NCBI GenBank assembly: GCA_963704565.1
Contig: OY969917.1
Coordinates: forward strand, 1,054,001 to 1,118,000
From: Rhodoblastus sp963704565
GTDB lineage: Bacteria; Pseudomonadota; Alphaproteobacteria; Rhizobiales; Beijerinckiaceae
Reading direction: 5' to 3'
DNA length: 64,000 bases
In this document: positions 29,005-37,706 of the stretch, one piece after another
Numbering within the stretch: position 1 is the stretch's first letter
Layout: the number at the start of each line of letters is the position of its first letter
Notes under the pieces: model-generated
Seen by the model: only the letters and a program-made list of their open reading frames with translations
Told to the model about the DNA's origin: nothing
Databases searched by the model: none
Translations under genes and position numbers: made by a program

Positions 29005-29709
29005 GTGTCGGCGCGACGCCTGAATATTTCGATTGCGATCGTCGTGATCCTTGCCGCGACCGCGGCGGCGCATGCCTTGATTCCGCGCCGGCTGCTCGCC
29101 GAGCGCGTGTCCCAGTCCCAACTCGAAGCCATGATTCCCAAGACGCTGCCCGGTTGGACAGCGGTTCCCGACGTTAGAATCGTCGAGCCGCAAGGTTCGG
29201 ACACACTCTCCAGGGAAATTTATAACGCTGAACTCGCAAGAGGCTATAGCGACGCCGACGGCCATCTGGTCATGCTGGTCGTGGCCTATGGCGCGAGCCA
29301 AAGCGACCGGCTGCAGCTCCATCGTCCCGAAATCTGCTATGCGGCGCAGGGGTTCCGGGTGACGGCCTCGAAAGGTGGCGCGGTTGCCTTGGGCGATGGC
29401 GCGGCGAATTTGCCGGTCCATGTGCTGGTCGCGCAACGCGAGGGGCGGATCGAACCGATCATTTACTGGATGCGGATCGGCGACAAGGTCGCGATCAACA
29501 ATATCGAGCGTCAACTGCTTAAAGTCCGCTACGGTCTGCAGGGCTATGTGACGGACGGCGTTTTGGTGCGCATTTCGACAATTGGCCTGTCGCCGGACGC
29601 GGCGTTTCGCCTGGAGCAGGGTTTTTCGAAGTCCCTGTTGAATTCGGTGAGCCCGACGGCGCGGCGGTTCCTGGTGGGAACGAGTGTTTCCCCGGGGCGT
29701 TCCGGCTGA
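29005..29709 (+). CDS. epsI: EpsI-family exosortase-associated protein
   Basis: About 234 residues from GTG 29005, with GAGG seven bases upstream; GTG 28978 would add nine residues. One N-terminal span (ISIAIVVILAATAAAHAL) is followed by the EpsI/DUF3485 domain. Its hallmark is QLHRPEICYAAQGF (the H-x-P-x-x-C-Y segment), then VAQREGRIEPIIYWMRIGD. In many genomes this domain is fused to the exosortase; here it is a separate gene at the end of the export operon. Its exact activity is unknown; the conserved His and Cys suggest a periplasmic partner of the exosortase. Confidence 0.85.
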   Translation: MSARRLNISIAIVVILAATAAAHALIPRRLLAERVSQSQLEAMIPKTLPGWTAVPDVRIVEPQGSDTLSREIYNAELARGYSDADGHLVMLVVAYGASQSDRLQLHRPEICYAAQGFRVTASKGGAVALGDGAANLPVHVLVAQREGRIEPIIYWMRIGDKVAINNIERQLLKVRYGLQGYVTDGVLVRISTIGLSPDAAFRLEQGFSKSLLNSVSPTARRFLVGTSVSPGRSG

Positions 29710-29851
29710 TCGCTTCGACGCTCGCGAGAAGTCCAGGCTGGCGTTTTTTCGCGGCGCCTTTTCCTTCGCCTTTCCCGGCAAGCCCGGCGCAAGCGCCATG
29801 GGCTTTGATCCAACCATTCAGCTCGTCGGGGCTGAATTCGGTTGGGCGGCG

Positions 29852-30121
29852 ATGGAAGCTCTCAAAGATCCGGATAGACGGCGCGTTCCACGCCGACGCG
29901 TGCTGAAAGGGGCTCAGATCAGCTTTCGCGGCCTCAGGGCCGCCATCGATTGCGCCGTCCGTGATATTTCGGAAAAGGGCGCCAGACTTATCGTCGAAAG
30001 CCCGATTGGCGTTCCGGATCGATTCGATCTGGTGCAAAATGGCGTCGCGCCGCGCTTCTGCCGTGTCGTCTGGCGGAAGTCGACGCAAATTGGCGTCGAA
30101 TTCATCGATAGCCAGCAATAG
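29852..30121 (+). CDS. PilZ-domain protein (c-di-GMP receptor)
   Basis: 89 residues from ATG 29852, or 107 from ATG 29798; neither start has a good ribosome binding site. The PilZ signature is complete: RRRVPRRRVLKG (RxxxR) and then DISEKGARL (D-x-S-x-x-G), ending in VVWRKSTQIGVEFID. It should bind cyclic di-GMP through these motifs. Placed directly behind the EPS export genes on the same strand, it is a likely c-di-GMP control point for polysaccharide production or export. Confidence 0.85.
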   Translation: MEALKDPDRRRVPRRRVLKGAQISFRGLRAAIDCAVRDISEKGARLIVESPIGVPDRFDLVQNGVAPRFCRVVWRKSTQIGVEFIDSQQ

Positions 30122-30244
30122 CAATTGCTCCGGTCGCGACGGGCTTCAAGCCAAGGCGCGCGACACACATCCGGACTTTGCCGTCCTGGCGCCTTTTTTG
30201 CTCCAAAGTTGGATAAGGTTTTGTTTGTAACGCCTTGATTTCGA

Positions 30245-30320
<76 letters not shown>

Positions 30321-30519
30321 ATCGAAACGCCGGCGGGGTTCTTGCCGCGCCGTCGAGGCGTGGGGGTGTGTAGCAAAGCGAAGTCGGGCTGTCCAGTATC
30401 GCGGCGCGGCCTTTTGCGATTTTATGACGCGTGCATTTTTGTCGAAACCGTTCCCGCGCCATGGTAAGAGCGCGTGCCCGCTGTCGCGGGCGCGATCGGG
30501 GGGACGGACGGGATAATCG

Positions 30520-31569
30520 ATGGAAGAAGCGCCTGAACAGCCAGTGGCCGCAACCGATGACGGCGTTCGGGGGAAGTTTCTGGCTTTTCTCAAGCCCCCG
30601 TCGCTGGATCGGCGCGGCTGGGCGCTGCTGGCGGGGCTGACGCTCGCGGTCTGGCTTTCGACCGGATTTTACAGGGTCCAGCCGGACGAGCAGGGCATTG
30701 TGCTGCGCTTCGGCGCCTGGGTGGCGACGACGCCGCCCGGCCTGCATTTCCACGCGCCCTGGCCGATCGAAAGCGCGATGTTCCCGAAAGTCACCAAGAT
30801 TCGCCAGATGCTGCTCGGTCTGCCGCCCAATGGCGGGCCGCCGAGCGGACGCGACAGGGAGATGCTGACCGGCGACGAGAATCTCCTCGAGGCCGACGCC
30901 GATCTTCTTTGGCAGGTCAAGGACGCCGGGCAGTTTCTGTTCAATGTCGCCGATCCCGAGACGGCGCTGCGGGTTACGGCCGAAAGCGCCCTGCGCGAAG
31001 TGGTGAGCCGCACTCCGATCCAGGGCGTGCTGTCGGACAAGCGCCGTCAGGTCGTGGATGAAACGGCGGAGCTGCTGCAAAGCGTGCTGGACCGCGAAGG
31101 GGCGGGGATTCGCGTGGTGCAGGTCCAGTTGAACCGGGTCGATCCGCCCGGCGCGGTGATCGACGCCTTCAACGACGTTCAGCGCGCCCGCGCCGATCAG
31201 GAGCGCTCGCGCAACGAGGCGCAGGCCTACGCCAACGACATTCTGCCGCGCGCCCGAGGCGACGCCGTGCGAATCGTCCAGGAGGCCGAAGCCTACAAGT
31301 CGCAGACGATCAATCTCGCGCAGGGCGAGGCGGGCAAATATTCGGCGATCTATCGCAGCTATGCCAACGCGCCGACGGTCACGTCCTGGCGCCTCTATCT
31401 TCAGAACATGGACGCGCTGCTGAGCAAATCGTCGCGGGTGATCCTCGACTCCACCGGGCGCGGGGCGCTGCCGCTGGCGCCTTATCTGCCGCTCAGCGAG
31501 ATCAAGCCCCGGCCGGAGCCGGCGCAGGCGAGCGAGGCCCCGGCGGGTTCGACGGGGGCCGGCAAATGA
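30520..31569 (+). CDS. hflK: HflK, subunit of the FtsH-modulating HflKC complex
   Basis: 349 residues. One membrane span near residues 33-50 (WALLAGLTLAVWLSTGFY) is followed by the SPFH/band-7 domain (VQPDEQGIVLRFGAWVATTP, GLHFHAPWPIE), then a long helical segment (ERSRNEAQAYANDILPRARG). It forms the large periplasmic HflKC cage around FtsH and limits degradation of membrane proteins. The stop overlaps the hflC start by four bases (ATGA). Confidence 0.94.
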   Translation: MEEAPEQPVAATDDGVRGKFLAFLKPPSLDRRGWALLAGLTLAVWLSTGFYRVQPDEQGIVLRFGAWVATTPPGLHFHAPWPIESAMFPKVTKIRQMLLGLPPNGGPPSGRDREMLTGDENLLEADADLLWQVKDAGQFLFNVADPETALRVTAESALREVVSRTPIQGVLSDKRRQVVDETAELLQSVLDREGAGIRVVQVQLNRVDPPGAVIDAFNDVQRARADQERSRNEAQAYANDILPRARGDAVRIVQEAEAYKSQTINLAQGEAGKYSAIYRSYANAPTVTSWRLYLQNMDALLSKSSRVILDSTGRGALPLAPYLPLSEIKPRPEPAQASEAPAGSTGAGK

Positions 31570-32453
31570 AAAAGACGCTGATTGCGCTGGCGGCGGTCTG
31601 GGCGATCGCGACATTCGTCGCGTTGTCGAGCTATTACACCGTCAATCAATGGGAAAGCGCCCTGGTGATCCGTATGGGCGCGCCGGTCGCGGTGGTCCGG
31701 ACGCCGGGGCTCAAGACCAAGGCGCCCTTCATCGATTCGGTGACGATTTTCGACACCCGGCTGCAATTGCTCGAGCCGCCCTCGGAACAGGTCATCCTTG
31801 GCGATCAGAAGCGCATCGTGGCCCAGGTCTATACGCGCTTTCGCATCACCGATCCGCTGCGCTTCTACCAGAGCCTCCAGACGATGGAGGCGGCGCGCGC
31901 CCAGCTCGCCTTGTCGGTGGACACGGCGATGCGCCGCGAATTCGGCCAGATCGATCTCCCGACCCTGCTTTCGGCGGATCGCCCGGCGATCGTCAAAAAG
32001 GTTCATGACGACGTGCAGGCGAAATTCTCGCCGCTCGGCATCGATGTCGTCGAAGTGCGCCTGCATCGCGCCGACCTGCCGCTTGAGACCAGTCAGGCGA
32101 TCTACGACCGCATGAAGTCGGAGCGTTACCGCCAGGCCCAGCTTCTGCGCGCCGAAGGCAAGCAATGGGCGCAGGAAATCAGCGCGAAGGCCGACCGCGA
32201 ACGCACCGTCATCCTTTCGGAAGCGCAGCGCCGGGCGCAGATCACCCGCGGCGAGGGCGATGGCGAGGGCAACATCGTCCTGTCCAACGCGCAGAAGGGC
32301 GATCCGAAATTCTACGCCTTTTATCGCTCGCTTCAGACCTACGGCAAGGCGCTGGCCGACAGCGGGCCGGTGCTGCTGCTCGCCCCGGACGCCGCCTTCC
32401 TCAAGGCGCTGAAATCCGGCCCGCCCGACGCGACCGCGCCGGGCGCCAAATGA
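31566..32453 (+). CDS. hflC: HflC, partner of HflK
   Basis: 295 residues: an N-terminal span (LIALAAVWAIATFVALSSYY), SPFH domain (VNQWESALVIRMGAPVAVV, GLKTKAPFIDSV) and helical C-terminal part with KADRERTVILSEAQRRAQ and the conserved GDPKFYAFYRSLQTYG. Translationally coupled to hflK. A palindromic repeat follows eight bases after the stop. Confidence 0.94.
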   Translation: MKKTLIALAAVWAIATFVALSSYYTVNQWESALVIRMGAPVAVVRTPGLKTKAPFIDSVTIFDTRLQLLEPPSEQVILGDQKRIVAQVYTRFRITDPLRFYQSLQTMEAARAQLALSVDTAMRREFGQIDLPTLLSADRPAIVKKVHDDVQAKFSPLGIDVVEVRLHRADLPLETSQAIYDRMKSERYRQAQLLRAEGKQWAQEISAKADRERTVILSEAQRRAQITRGEGDGEGNIVLSNAQKGDPKFYAFYRSLQTYGKALADSGPVLLLAPDAAFLKALKSGPPDATAPGAK

Positions 32454-32460
32454 GTTCGGC

Positions 32461-32565
32461 CTAGAGCATATTCCCAAAAAGTTGCAGACTTTTTGGACAA
32501 GAATATGCGTTAAAACAATTAACTAGAGACTTCTTCCGATTCCGAAGGAACGGAAAAGGCTCTAG
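32461..32565. repeat. intergenic palindromic repeat element, copy 2
   Basis: A 105-bp element bounded by ctagagc (32461-32467) and gctctag (32559-32565). It shares the opening gagcat-ttccc-aaaagtt and the inner segment aagaatatgcgt-aaaacaa with the copy at 22525-22654. It fills the gap between hflC and the TerC-like gene and may end hflKC transcription. Confidence 0.75.
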
Positions 32566-32580
32566 ACGGGAAGATTCGCC

Positions 32581-33555
32581 ATGGATGGAGCCACGGCCGC
32601 CGCTTCGCTCGGAATCGTCGTCCAGATCATTTTTCTCGATCTGCTGCTGTCGGGCGACAATGCGCTGGTGATCGCGCTCGCCTGCCGGCGCCTGCCGCCC
32701 GAACAGGCGCGGCGCGCGGCCTGGGCCGGCGCGGCGGGCGCCATTTCGCTGCGCGTGTTCCTCACGCTGATGACCAGCGAACTGATGACGCTGCCCTTCG
32801 TGCAATTGGTGGGCGCCATTCCCTTGCTGGCGATCGCGCTCAACCTGATGAGCGGCGACGACGAGGCCGACGCGCTGGGGGAATCGGCGCGGAGCGAGGC
32901 GAATTTGCTCGCCGCGGTCGGAATCATCATCGTTTCCGACGCCGCGATGAGTTTCGACAATGTGGTGGCGCTGGCGGCGGTGTCTGCCGGCAATGTCTGG
33001 CTGTTGCTGTTCGGCCTCGCGCTGAGCGTTCCCTTGATCGTGTTCGGCAGTTTCGGTTTTTCGACGCTGATGCGCGCTTTTCCCTGGCTCGCCGATCTGG
33101 GCGCCGGCCTGCTGGGCTGGGTGGCGGGCGGCATGATCGCCCACGATCCGATCTTCGCCGGCTGGATCGACGCGCAGGCGCCGGCGCTCGCTTTGGCGCT
33201 GCCGCTGGCCTGCGCGCTTTTCGTGCTGGTTCGGGGCCGGATCGGGCGCGAGCGCGCGGCAGGCGCCGTGAACCCCCGGCCGCGACGGATCGAGGCGCCG
33301 CCGAAAGCCGTAAAGCCGCCGAAGCCGCAAAAGTCGCACGAAGCGAAAATGATCGAAACCCCTGTCGCCGTCGCGCGCGAGGACGTTCAAACGCCGGAGG
33401 GCGACGCGGAAGCCGAAAACCCCGAAATCGCTCCCGCCTTCGGCATTGGTCGCGCGGAAACCCCGGACGATCGTCTGGTCGCCATGGGGCTGGTCGCGCT
33501 GTTTGTGATCTTCGGGGTTTTTCTTCTGATTTTCATTCTGCTTCCCGACACTTAA
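32581..33555 (+). CDS. TerC/YjbE-family integral membrane protein
   Basis: 324 residues. Two halves of the TerC fold are visible with their acidic metal-site motifs, LLSGDNALVIALACRRLP (residues 21-38) and AAMSFDNVVALAAVSAGN. About six spans are followed by a Lys/Pro-rich cytosolic linker (roughly residues 225-300) and an unusual extra C-terminal span (VAMGLVALFVIFGVFLLIFI). Family members are metal (often manganese) exporters or are linked to tellurite resistance. The substrate here is not shown. The TAA stop forms part of the left target duplication of the adjoining element. Confidence 0.85.
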   Translation: MDGATAAASLGIVVQIIFLDLLLSGDNALVIALACRRLPPEQARRAAWAGAAGAISLRVFLTLMTSELMTLPFVQLVGAIPLLAIALNLMSGDDEADALGESARSEANLLAAVGIIIVSDAAMSFDNVVALAAVSAGNVWLLLFGLALSVPLIVFGSFGFSTLMRAFPWLADLGAGLLGWVAGGMIAHDPIFAGWIDAQAPALALALPLACALFVLVRGRIGRERAAGAVNPRPRRIEAPPKAVKPPKPQKSHEAKMIETPVAVAREDVQTPEGDAEAENPEIAPAFGIGRAETPDDRLVAMGLVALFVIFGVFLLIFILLPDT

Positions 33556-33860
33556 CCCGCATTTCTCACGCGGGGCCGACCTGCGTTGCGATTTCGACGA
33601 GTTGAACGCAAGGAGGGCGGCGAAAAACGTATGGGGTCATACGGTTGAGCCGCCCGACGCGGCGGGCGGCCGTCGAAATGCAACCCGGAGGGCCAGCTCA
33701 ACAGGGCGTCCGGAAGGACGCCCGTCGCAAGCGACAGGCTATGGACGCCGACAGTGTGCGTCGAACGGCTTGGCCGATGTGGCGCATCGGCCTGCGCCAT
33801 TCTCCTGCCCTGTCGGCGTCTTGAGCTGGCGCAGGACGACCCCGTGTGAGAAATGCGGGT
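33555..33860. mobile_element. 306-bp MITE-like non-autonomous element
   Basis: The terminal inverted repeats are acccgcatttctcacgcggg plus g (33555-33575) and its reverse complement with one mismatch (33840-33860): 20 of 21 positions match. Both ends are flanked by TTA (33552-33554 and 33861-33863), a likely 3-bp target duplication. The interior has no transposase and no convincing gene. The family of the helper transposase is unknown. Confidence 0.7.
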
Positions 33861-33876
33861 TTAGCGCGCGAAAAAC

Positions 33877-34245
33877 TCATTCGTCGCCGCCGACGATGGC
33901 CGCGACCTTGGCGGCGGCGAGATTGCTCACCGCGAAGCCCATCTGCTGGTCGAATTGCAGCGCCGTGGTCTGGGCGTTGAGGGCCTCGGTGCGGTCGTCG
34001 TAACCGCGCGGGCATTGGAAAGTGAGGGCGCGCCCGTCCCGCCCGCGATAATAGGCCTCGAACCGGCGCTCCAGCCGCGCGCTCTCTTCCGGGCTGGCGA
34101 AAATGTCGGTGATCACCGTCTCGTGCGAGGCCGGCGCGACGCCGACGCAGAAACGCCAATCGCCCGCCGCAGCCGCGCCGGAGGCCGCGAGCGACAGGAT
34201 GAGGGCAAGGCCGAAAACGCGCGGGGGCCGGGCGGAGAAGGGCAT
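33877..34245 (-). CDS. small secreted protein of unknown function
   Basis: 122 residues with a clear signal peptide (VFGLALILSLAASGAAAAGD). The mature part has two cysteines (WRFCVGVAPASHE, TFQCPRGYDDR) that could form one disulfide. It is probably periplasmic. I recognise no family. It stands alone, convergent with the TerC-like gene, with its end 16 bp from the MITE-like element. Confidence 0.7.
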   Translation of the reverse strand: MPFSARPPRVFGLALILSLAASGAAAAGDWRFCVGVAPASHETVITDIFASPEESARLERRFEAYYRGRDGRALTFQCPRGYDDRTEALNAQTTALQFDQQMGFAVSNLAAAKVAAIVGGDE

Positions 34246-34569
34246 GAGAGACAGGCCAAAAGGCGTTGATGAGCGTTTCGTGAATAATCGTTCGGCAAGG
34301 TAAACAAAGCCTCAAGCGCGCAAGACGACGAGAAGCGCCGCGATCGATCTTGTAACCATCGGAATTTATTATATCTTCGTCGTCATCCGCGGCGCCGCGC
34401 CGCAAGTTGGCCTTGCCTGCGCGGCATGGATTCGTCCCCGCGCGCCTTTCGCGGCCGTCTGCCGACCCTTGCCGCAACGGGCCGTTTACGGCGGGATTTT
34501 AGAGTCGCGCTGCAAGGCCTTTCAGGACTTGCGGGCCATGGGCCCGGCATAAATGGATTTCGGTCGATC

Positions 34570-36141
34570 ATGCGTGGCGCGCAACGTCTCCCCTCCCGAA
34601 CGGAAGTCACCTCGGACGCGGCCTCGGAGTCCCTCGGAAGACCGGCTTTTCACGTTGTGGACCTGAGCCGGGCGCTCGAACGCGGGCTCGCCGCCGGCAG
34701 TGGCCGCACCCGCTTTGTCGCGCCTCGCGATCGGCGCATCTCGCAGCCCCTGCTGGTCGGGGCGCTGCTGCTTTTGGACGCGCTCAACATTCCGGCGAAT
34801 GGCTTTGCCGCCTTCCTGGGACAGGACGCGCCCGGAGCGCTGGGCGCGGGCCTGCTTTCCACCAGTCTCGTCGGCGTGACCGTGCTCGCCATACTCGCGC
34901 TCCAGGCGCGCTGGAGCTACACCATCCGCGCCATGGGGGATTTCCCGCGTCAAAGCCTGAATCTCGCTATTGCCTTGGGCGGCGCGCTCGCGCTGTGGAC
35001 GGCGGGTCTGGTGATGGCCGGCGTCGGGGAGCCAAACTTTTTGCGTGGCTGGATTCTGACCTGGTTCGCCGGCGCCTGGGCCGGAAGCGGCTTCGCCCGC
35101 GTGCTTTTTGCCGTCGCGGTCAAAAGATGGACGCGGCAGGGCCGCCTCGCGCGGCGCACGGTGATTGTCGGCGGCGGCCAGCATGCGCTCGACACGATCC
35201 GCCGGCTGGAGCGGTCGGGCAGGGGCGCGTTGGAGATTCTCGGCCTGTTCGACGATCGCGGCCGCGAGCGGCTGCCCGAAGACATCCGCGACTACGCCTT
35301 TCTCGGCTCTTTCGACCATCTCGAAACATTCTGCCGCGAGCAGAAGGTCGATCTGCTGATCGTCGCCATACCGACCGCCGCCGAGACGCGCATTCTCCAG
35401 ATTCTCAAGAAATTATGGACCCTGCCGGTGGATATTCGCATTTCCGCCCTCGGCAGCCGGCTCAAATTGCGCGACCGCGCCTACCAATATATCGGCGACG
35501 TCCCGTTCTTGCCGGTGTTCGACAAGCCGATCTCGGATTGGGGCGCCGCGCTCAAGACCCTGTTCGACCGCGTCGCCGCCGCGCTGCTGATCCTGGCTTT
35601 GTCGCCGGTTCTGGCGGCGGTCGCGCTGGGCGTGAAGCTGACGTCAAGGGGCCCGGTTCTGTTCCGCCAGACGCGCTATGGCTTCAACAACGAGAAATTT
35701 TCGGTCTTCAAGTTCCGTTCGATGTATGTCGAGCAATGCGACCACCATGCCTCCAAACTGGTGACCCGCGACGATCCGCGCGTCACCCCTTTCGGCGCCT
35801 TCATCCGCCGCTGGTCGCTGGATGAACTGCCGCAATTGTTCAATGTCCTGATCGGCGATCTGTCTTTGGTCGGTCCGCGTCCGCATGCGATAAGAGGCGC
35901 GGTGGCGGGATTGCTCTATGACGACGCCATCGAGGGCTATTTCGCCCGTCATCGCGTCAAGCCGGGCATCACCGGCTGGGCGCAGGTCAACGGCTGGCGC
36001 GGCGAGACCGACACGCAGGAGAAGATCGAGCAGCGCGTGGCGCACGATCTTTATTACATCGAGAACTGGACGATCTGGTTCGACGTGAAAATCCTGGCGC
36101 TGACGCCGTTCTCGGTGATCCTGACGAAAAACGCCTTTTGA
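34570..36141 (+). CDS. undecaprenyl-phosphate glycosylphosphotransferase (WcaJ/ExoY type)
   Basis: About 523 residues from ATG 34570; the frame is open to 34426 and the start is uncertain. Four N-terminal spans lead to a CoA-binding-like domain (TVIVGGGQHALDTIRRLERS), a fifth span (AALLILALSPVLAAVALGVK) and the catalytic bacterial sugar-transferase domain: SRGPVLFRQTRYGFNNEKF, FKFRSMYVEQ, DELPQLFNVLIGDLSLVGPR, KPGITGWAQVNGWRGETD. It puts the first sugar phosphate on undecaprenyl phosphate and so starts repeat-unit synthesis. It is probably the initiating enzyme for the EPS locus at 19-30 kb. It converges with irr, two bases apart. Confidence 0.92.
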   Translation: MRGAQRLPSRTEVTSDAASESLGRPAFHVVDLSRALERGLAAGSGRTRFVAPRDRRISQPLLVGALLLLDALNIPANGFAAFLGQDAPGALGAGLLSTSLVGVTVLAILALQARWSYTIRAMGDFPRQSLNLAIALGGALALWTAGLVMAGVGEPNFLRGWILTWFAGAWAGSGFARVLFAVAVKRWTRQGRLARRTVIVGGGQHALDTIRRLERSGRGALEILGLFDDRGRERLPEDIRDYAFLGSFDHLETFCREQKVDLLIVAIPTAAETRILQILKKLWTLPVDIRISALGSRLKLRDRAYQYIGDVPFLPVFDKPISDWGAALKTLFDRVAAALLILALSPVLAAVALGVKLTSRGPVLFRQTRYGFNNEKFSVFKFRSMYVEQCDHHASKLVTRDDPRVTPFGAFIRRWSLDELPQLFNVLIGDLSLVGPRPHAIRGAVAGLLYDDAIEGYFARHRVKPGITGWAQVNGWRGETDTQEKIEQRVAHDLYYIENWTIWFDVKILALTPFSVILTKNAF

Positions 36142-36143
36142 GA

Positions 36144-36641
36144 TCAGATGGCTTCGTCCTCGTCGGCCAGCCGGACGATGACGTCGACGCCAACGATTCT
36201 TTTGCCCTGGGGCGGGACGATGGCGAGCTGTTTGGCGACATCCTCGGGCATGTCGAACAGGTCGGCCTGGGTTTCGTCGTAGAAATGACAATGCGAGCCG
36301 GTCTTGGTGTCGTACCAGACCTTCGAGCCGTAAAGCGCGATCTCGCGCACCAGGCCGGCCGCCACGAATTGATGCAAGGTGTTGTAGACCGTGGCGCGCG
36401 ACAATGGCATGCGCAAAGCCTTGGCCTCGTCGAACAATTGGTCCACCGTCACATGGCGGTCGCCGGCGACGAAGAGCAGGCTCGCCAGACTGATCCGCTG
36501 GCGGGTCGGACGCAGATCGGCCGAGCGGAGTTTTTCACGCACCAGCCGCGCCAGCGCGCCGTCCTTCCAGTCGAAGGCCTGCCGTGGCGCCACACGCCGT
36601 CCCGCCGGGAGTTCAAGTCTCTGTCCGATCACGCCTGTCAT
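36144..36641 (-). CDS. irr: Fur-family iron response regulator (Irr-like)
   Basis: About 165 residues from ATG 36641; the frame continues upstream to a TTG at 36725, but that part contains the operator-like site, so I prefer the inner start. Winged helix: LRPTRQRISLASLLFVAGDR, then SRATVYNTLHQFVAAGLVRE. The metal/heme site segment is GSHCHFYDE (residues 116-124), where many Irr proteins have three histidines; the middle one is Cys here. No N-terminal Cys-Pro heme motif is seen. Irr represses or activates iron and heme genes in Rhizobiales under iron limitation. Confidence 0.8.
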   Translation of the reverse strand: MTGVIGQRLELPAGRRVAPRQAFDWKDGALARLVREKLRSADLRPTRQRISLASLLFVAGDRHVTVDQLFDEAKALRMPLSRATVYNTLHQFVAAGLVREIALYGSKVWYDTKTGSHCHFYDETQADLFDMPEDVAKQLAIVPPQGKRIVGVDVIVRLADEDEAI

Positions 36642-36693
36642 CTCCCCGTCCGTCCCCTCGCTGGCGGATTCCGCATTTGGCGTCCACAATATC

Positions 36694-36710
36694 TTTGGAA
36701 TGGCTCTAAA
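36694..36710. promoter_or_regulatory. ICE-like Irr operator upstream of irr
   Basis: The 17-bp imperfect palindrome tttggaatggctctaaa (reverse: tttagagccattccaaa) lies 53 bp before the preferred irr start. It resembles the iron control element TTTAGAA-n-TTCTAAA bound by Irr, which suggests autoregulation. This is inferred from the motif only. Confidence 0.55.
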
Positions 36711-37706
36711 CATATTGTCGGACAAAGGTCAAAGCCTATCCAGTGATGCAAGTCCGGCGCCGCGCCGAGACGGACCGCCCCGGGCAAAGCGCAAGCGGCC
36801 GCAGGCAAAGCACAAGCCGCGGCGTCGGGTGTCGGTGAGTTTGAAAATTGATGGGCTTGACCGGCCTGGCCGATCTCCCACACCGGCAACATTGGAGTTC
36901 AGGCGACCGCCAATACTTTCGCCGCGCCGATGATGTTCGCGCGTCGGTCGAGCGCCGTGCGGATCGCCATCGGAACCTGACGGCGCGCCTTGGCGCGCGG
37001 ATAGTTCATTTCCTCGATCGGCCTGCCGGCGGGATAGAGCGCTTCATGCTCGGCCCAATTGTCGAAGTTCAAGCGATCGACATTGTCGACGAAAGTCTCC
37101 GCAGGCGTGTTCTCGGCAAAGATTAGCGAGTGATCGTCGAGTTCGACATGATAATAGCCGAATGTTTCCGGCACATGCGTCTCCCGGACGATCGACGTCC
37201 CGTTGACCAGGGCGCCAGCGTGGATCAGCACGTCGTCGATCAACAAGGCGTGATCGGGCGAGAGCAGCAAATCGCGGCTTGGGATGTTCTCGCCAAGCGC
37301 GCCGGCCTTGATGCGAATGGGGAAAAGCCGCACCGGATCGGCGAAGCGCGCCGAAACGGTAGATCTGCCGATCCAGGCGACCGGCCTGGTTGAACCGTCC
37401 AAGGTTACAACCAAATCGCCGATCTTCAGATCCTCGACCGCGATCTCGCCATTCGCCGTCGCGATCGATGTGCCGCGGCAATAGCAGGCGGTGGTCTCGA
37501 CATAGGTTCCGGTCCCGGTGTCAGGGGCAAGGTTAAGCTTTCCTTCGAGGTTGGTCCCGGCGAAAAGCAGATTCTCGGTGACGGAGCCGTTTCCGATCGT
37601 CACATCCAGATTGCCGCCTACGGTGATGGGGTGGACGGCGCCCCGAAGCGGCATCGATGTGCCATGATGGTGGTCGATGAAACAACCGTCAGATGGAGCG
37701 CCGTCC

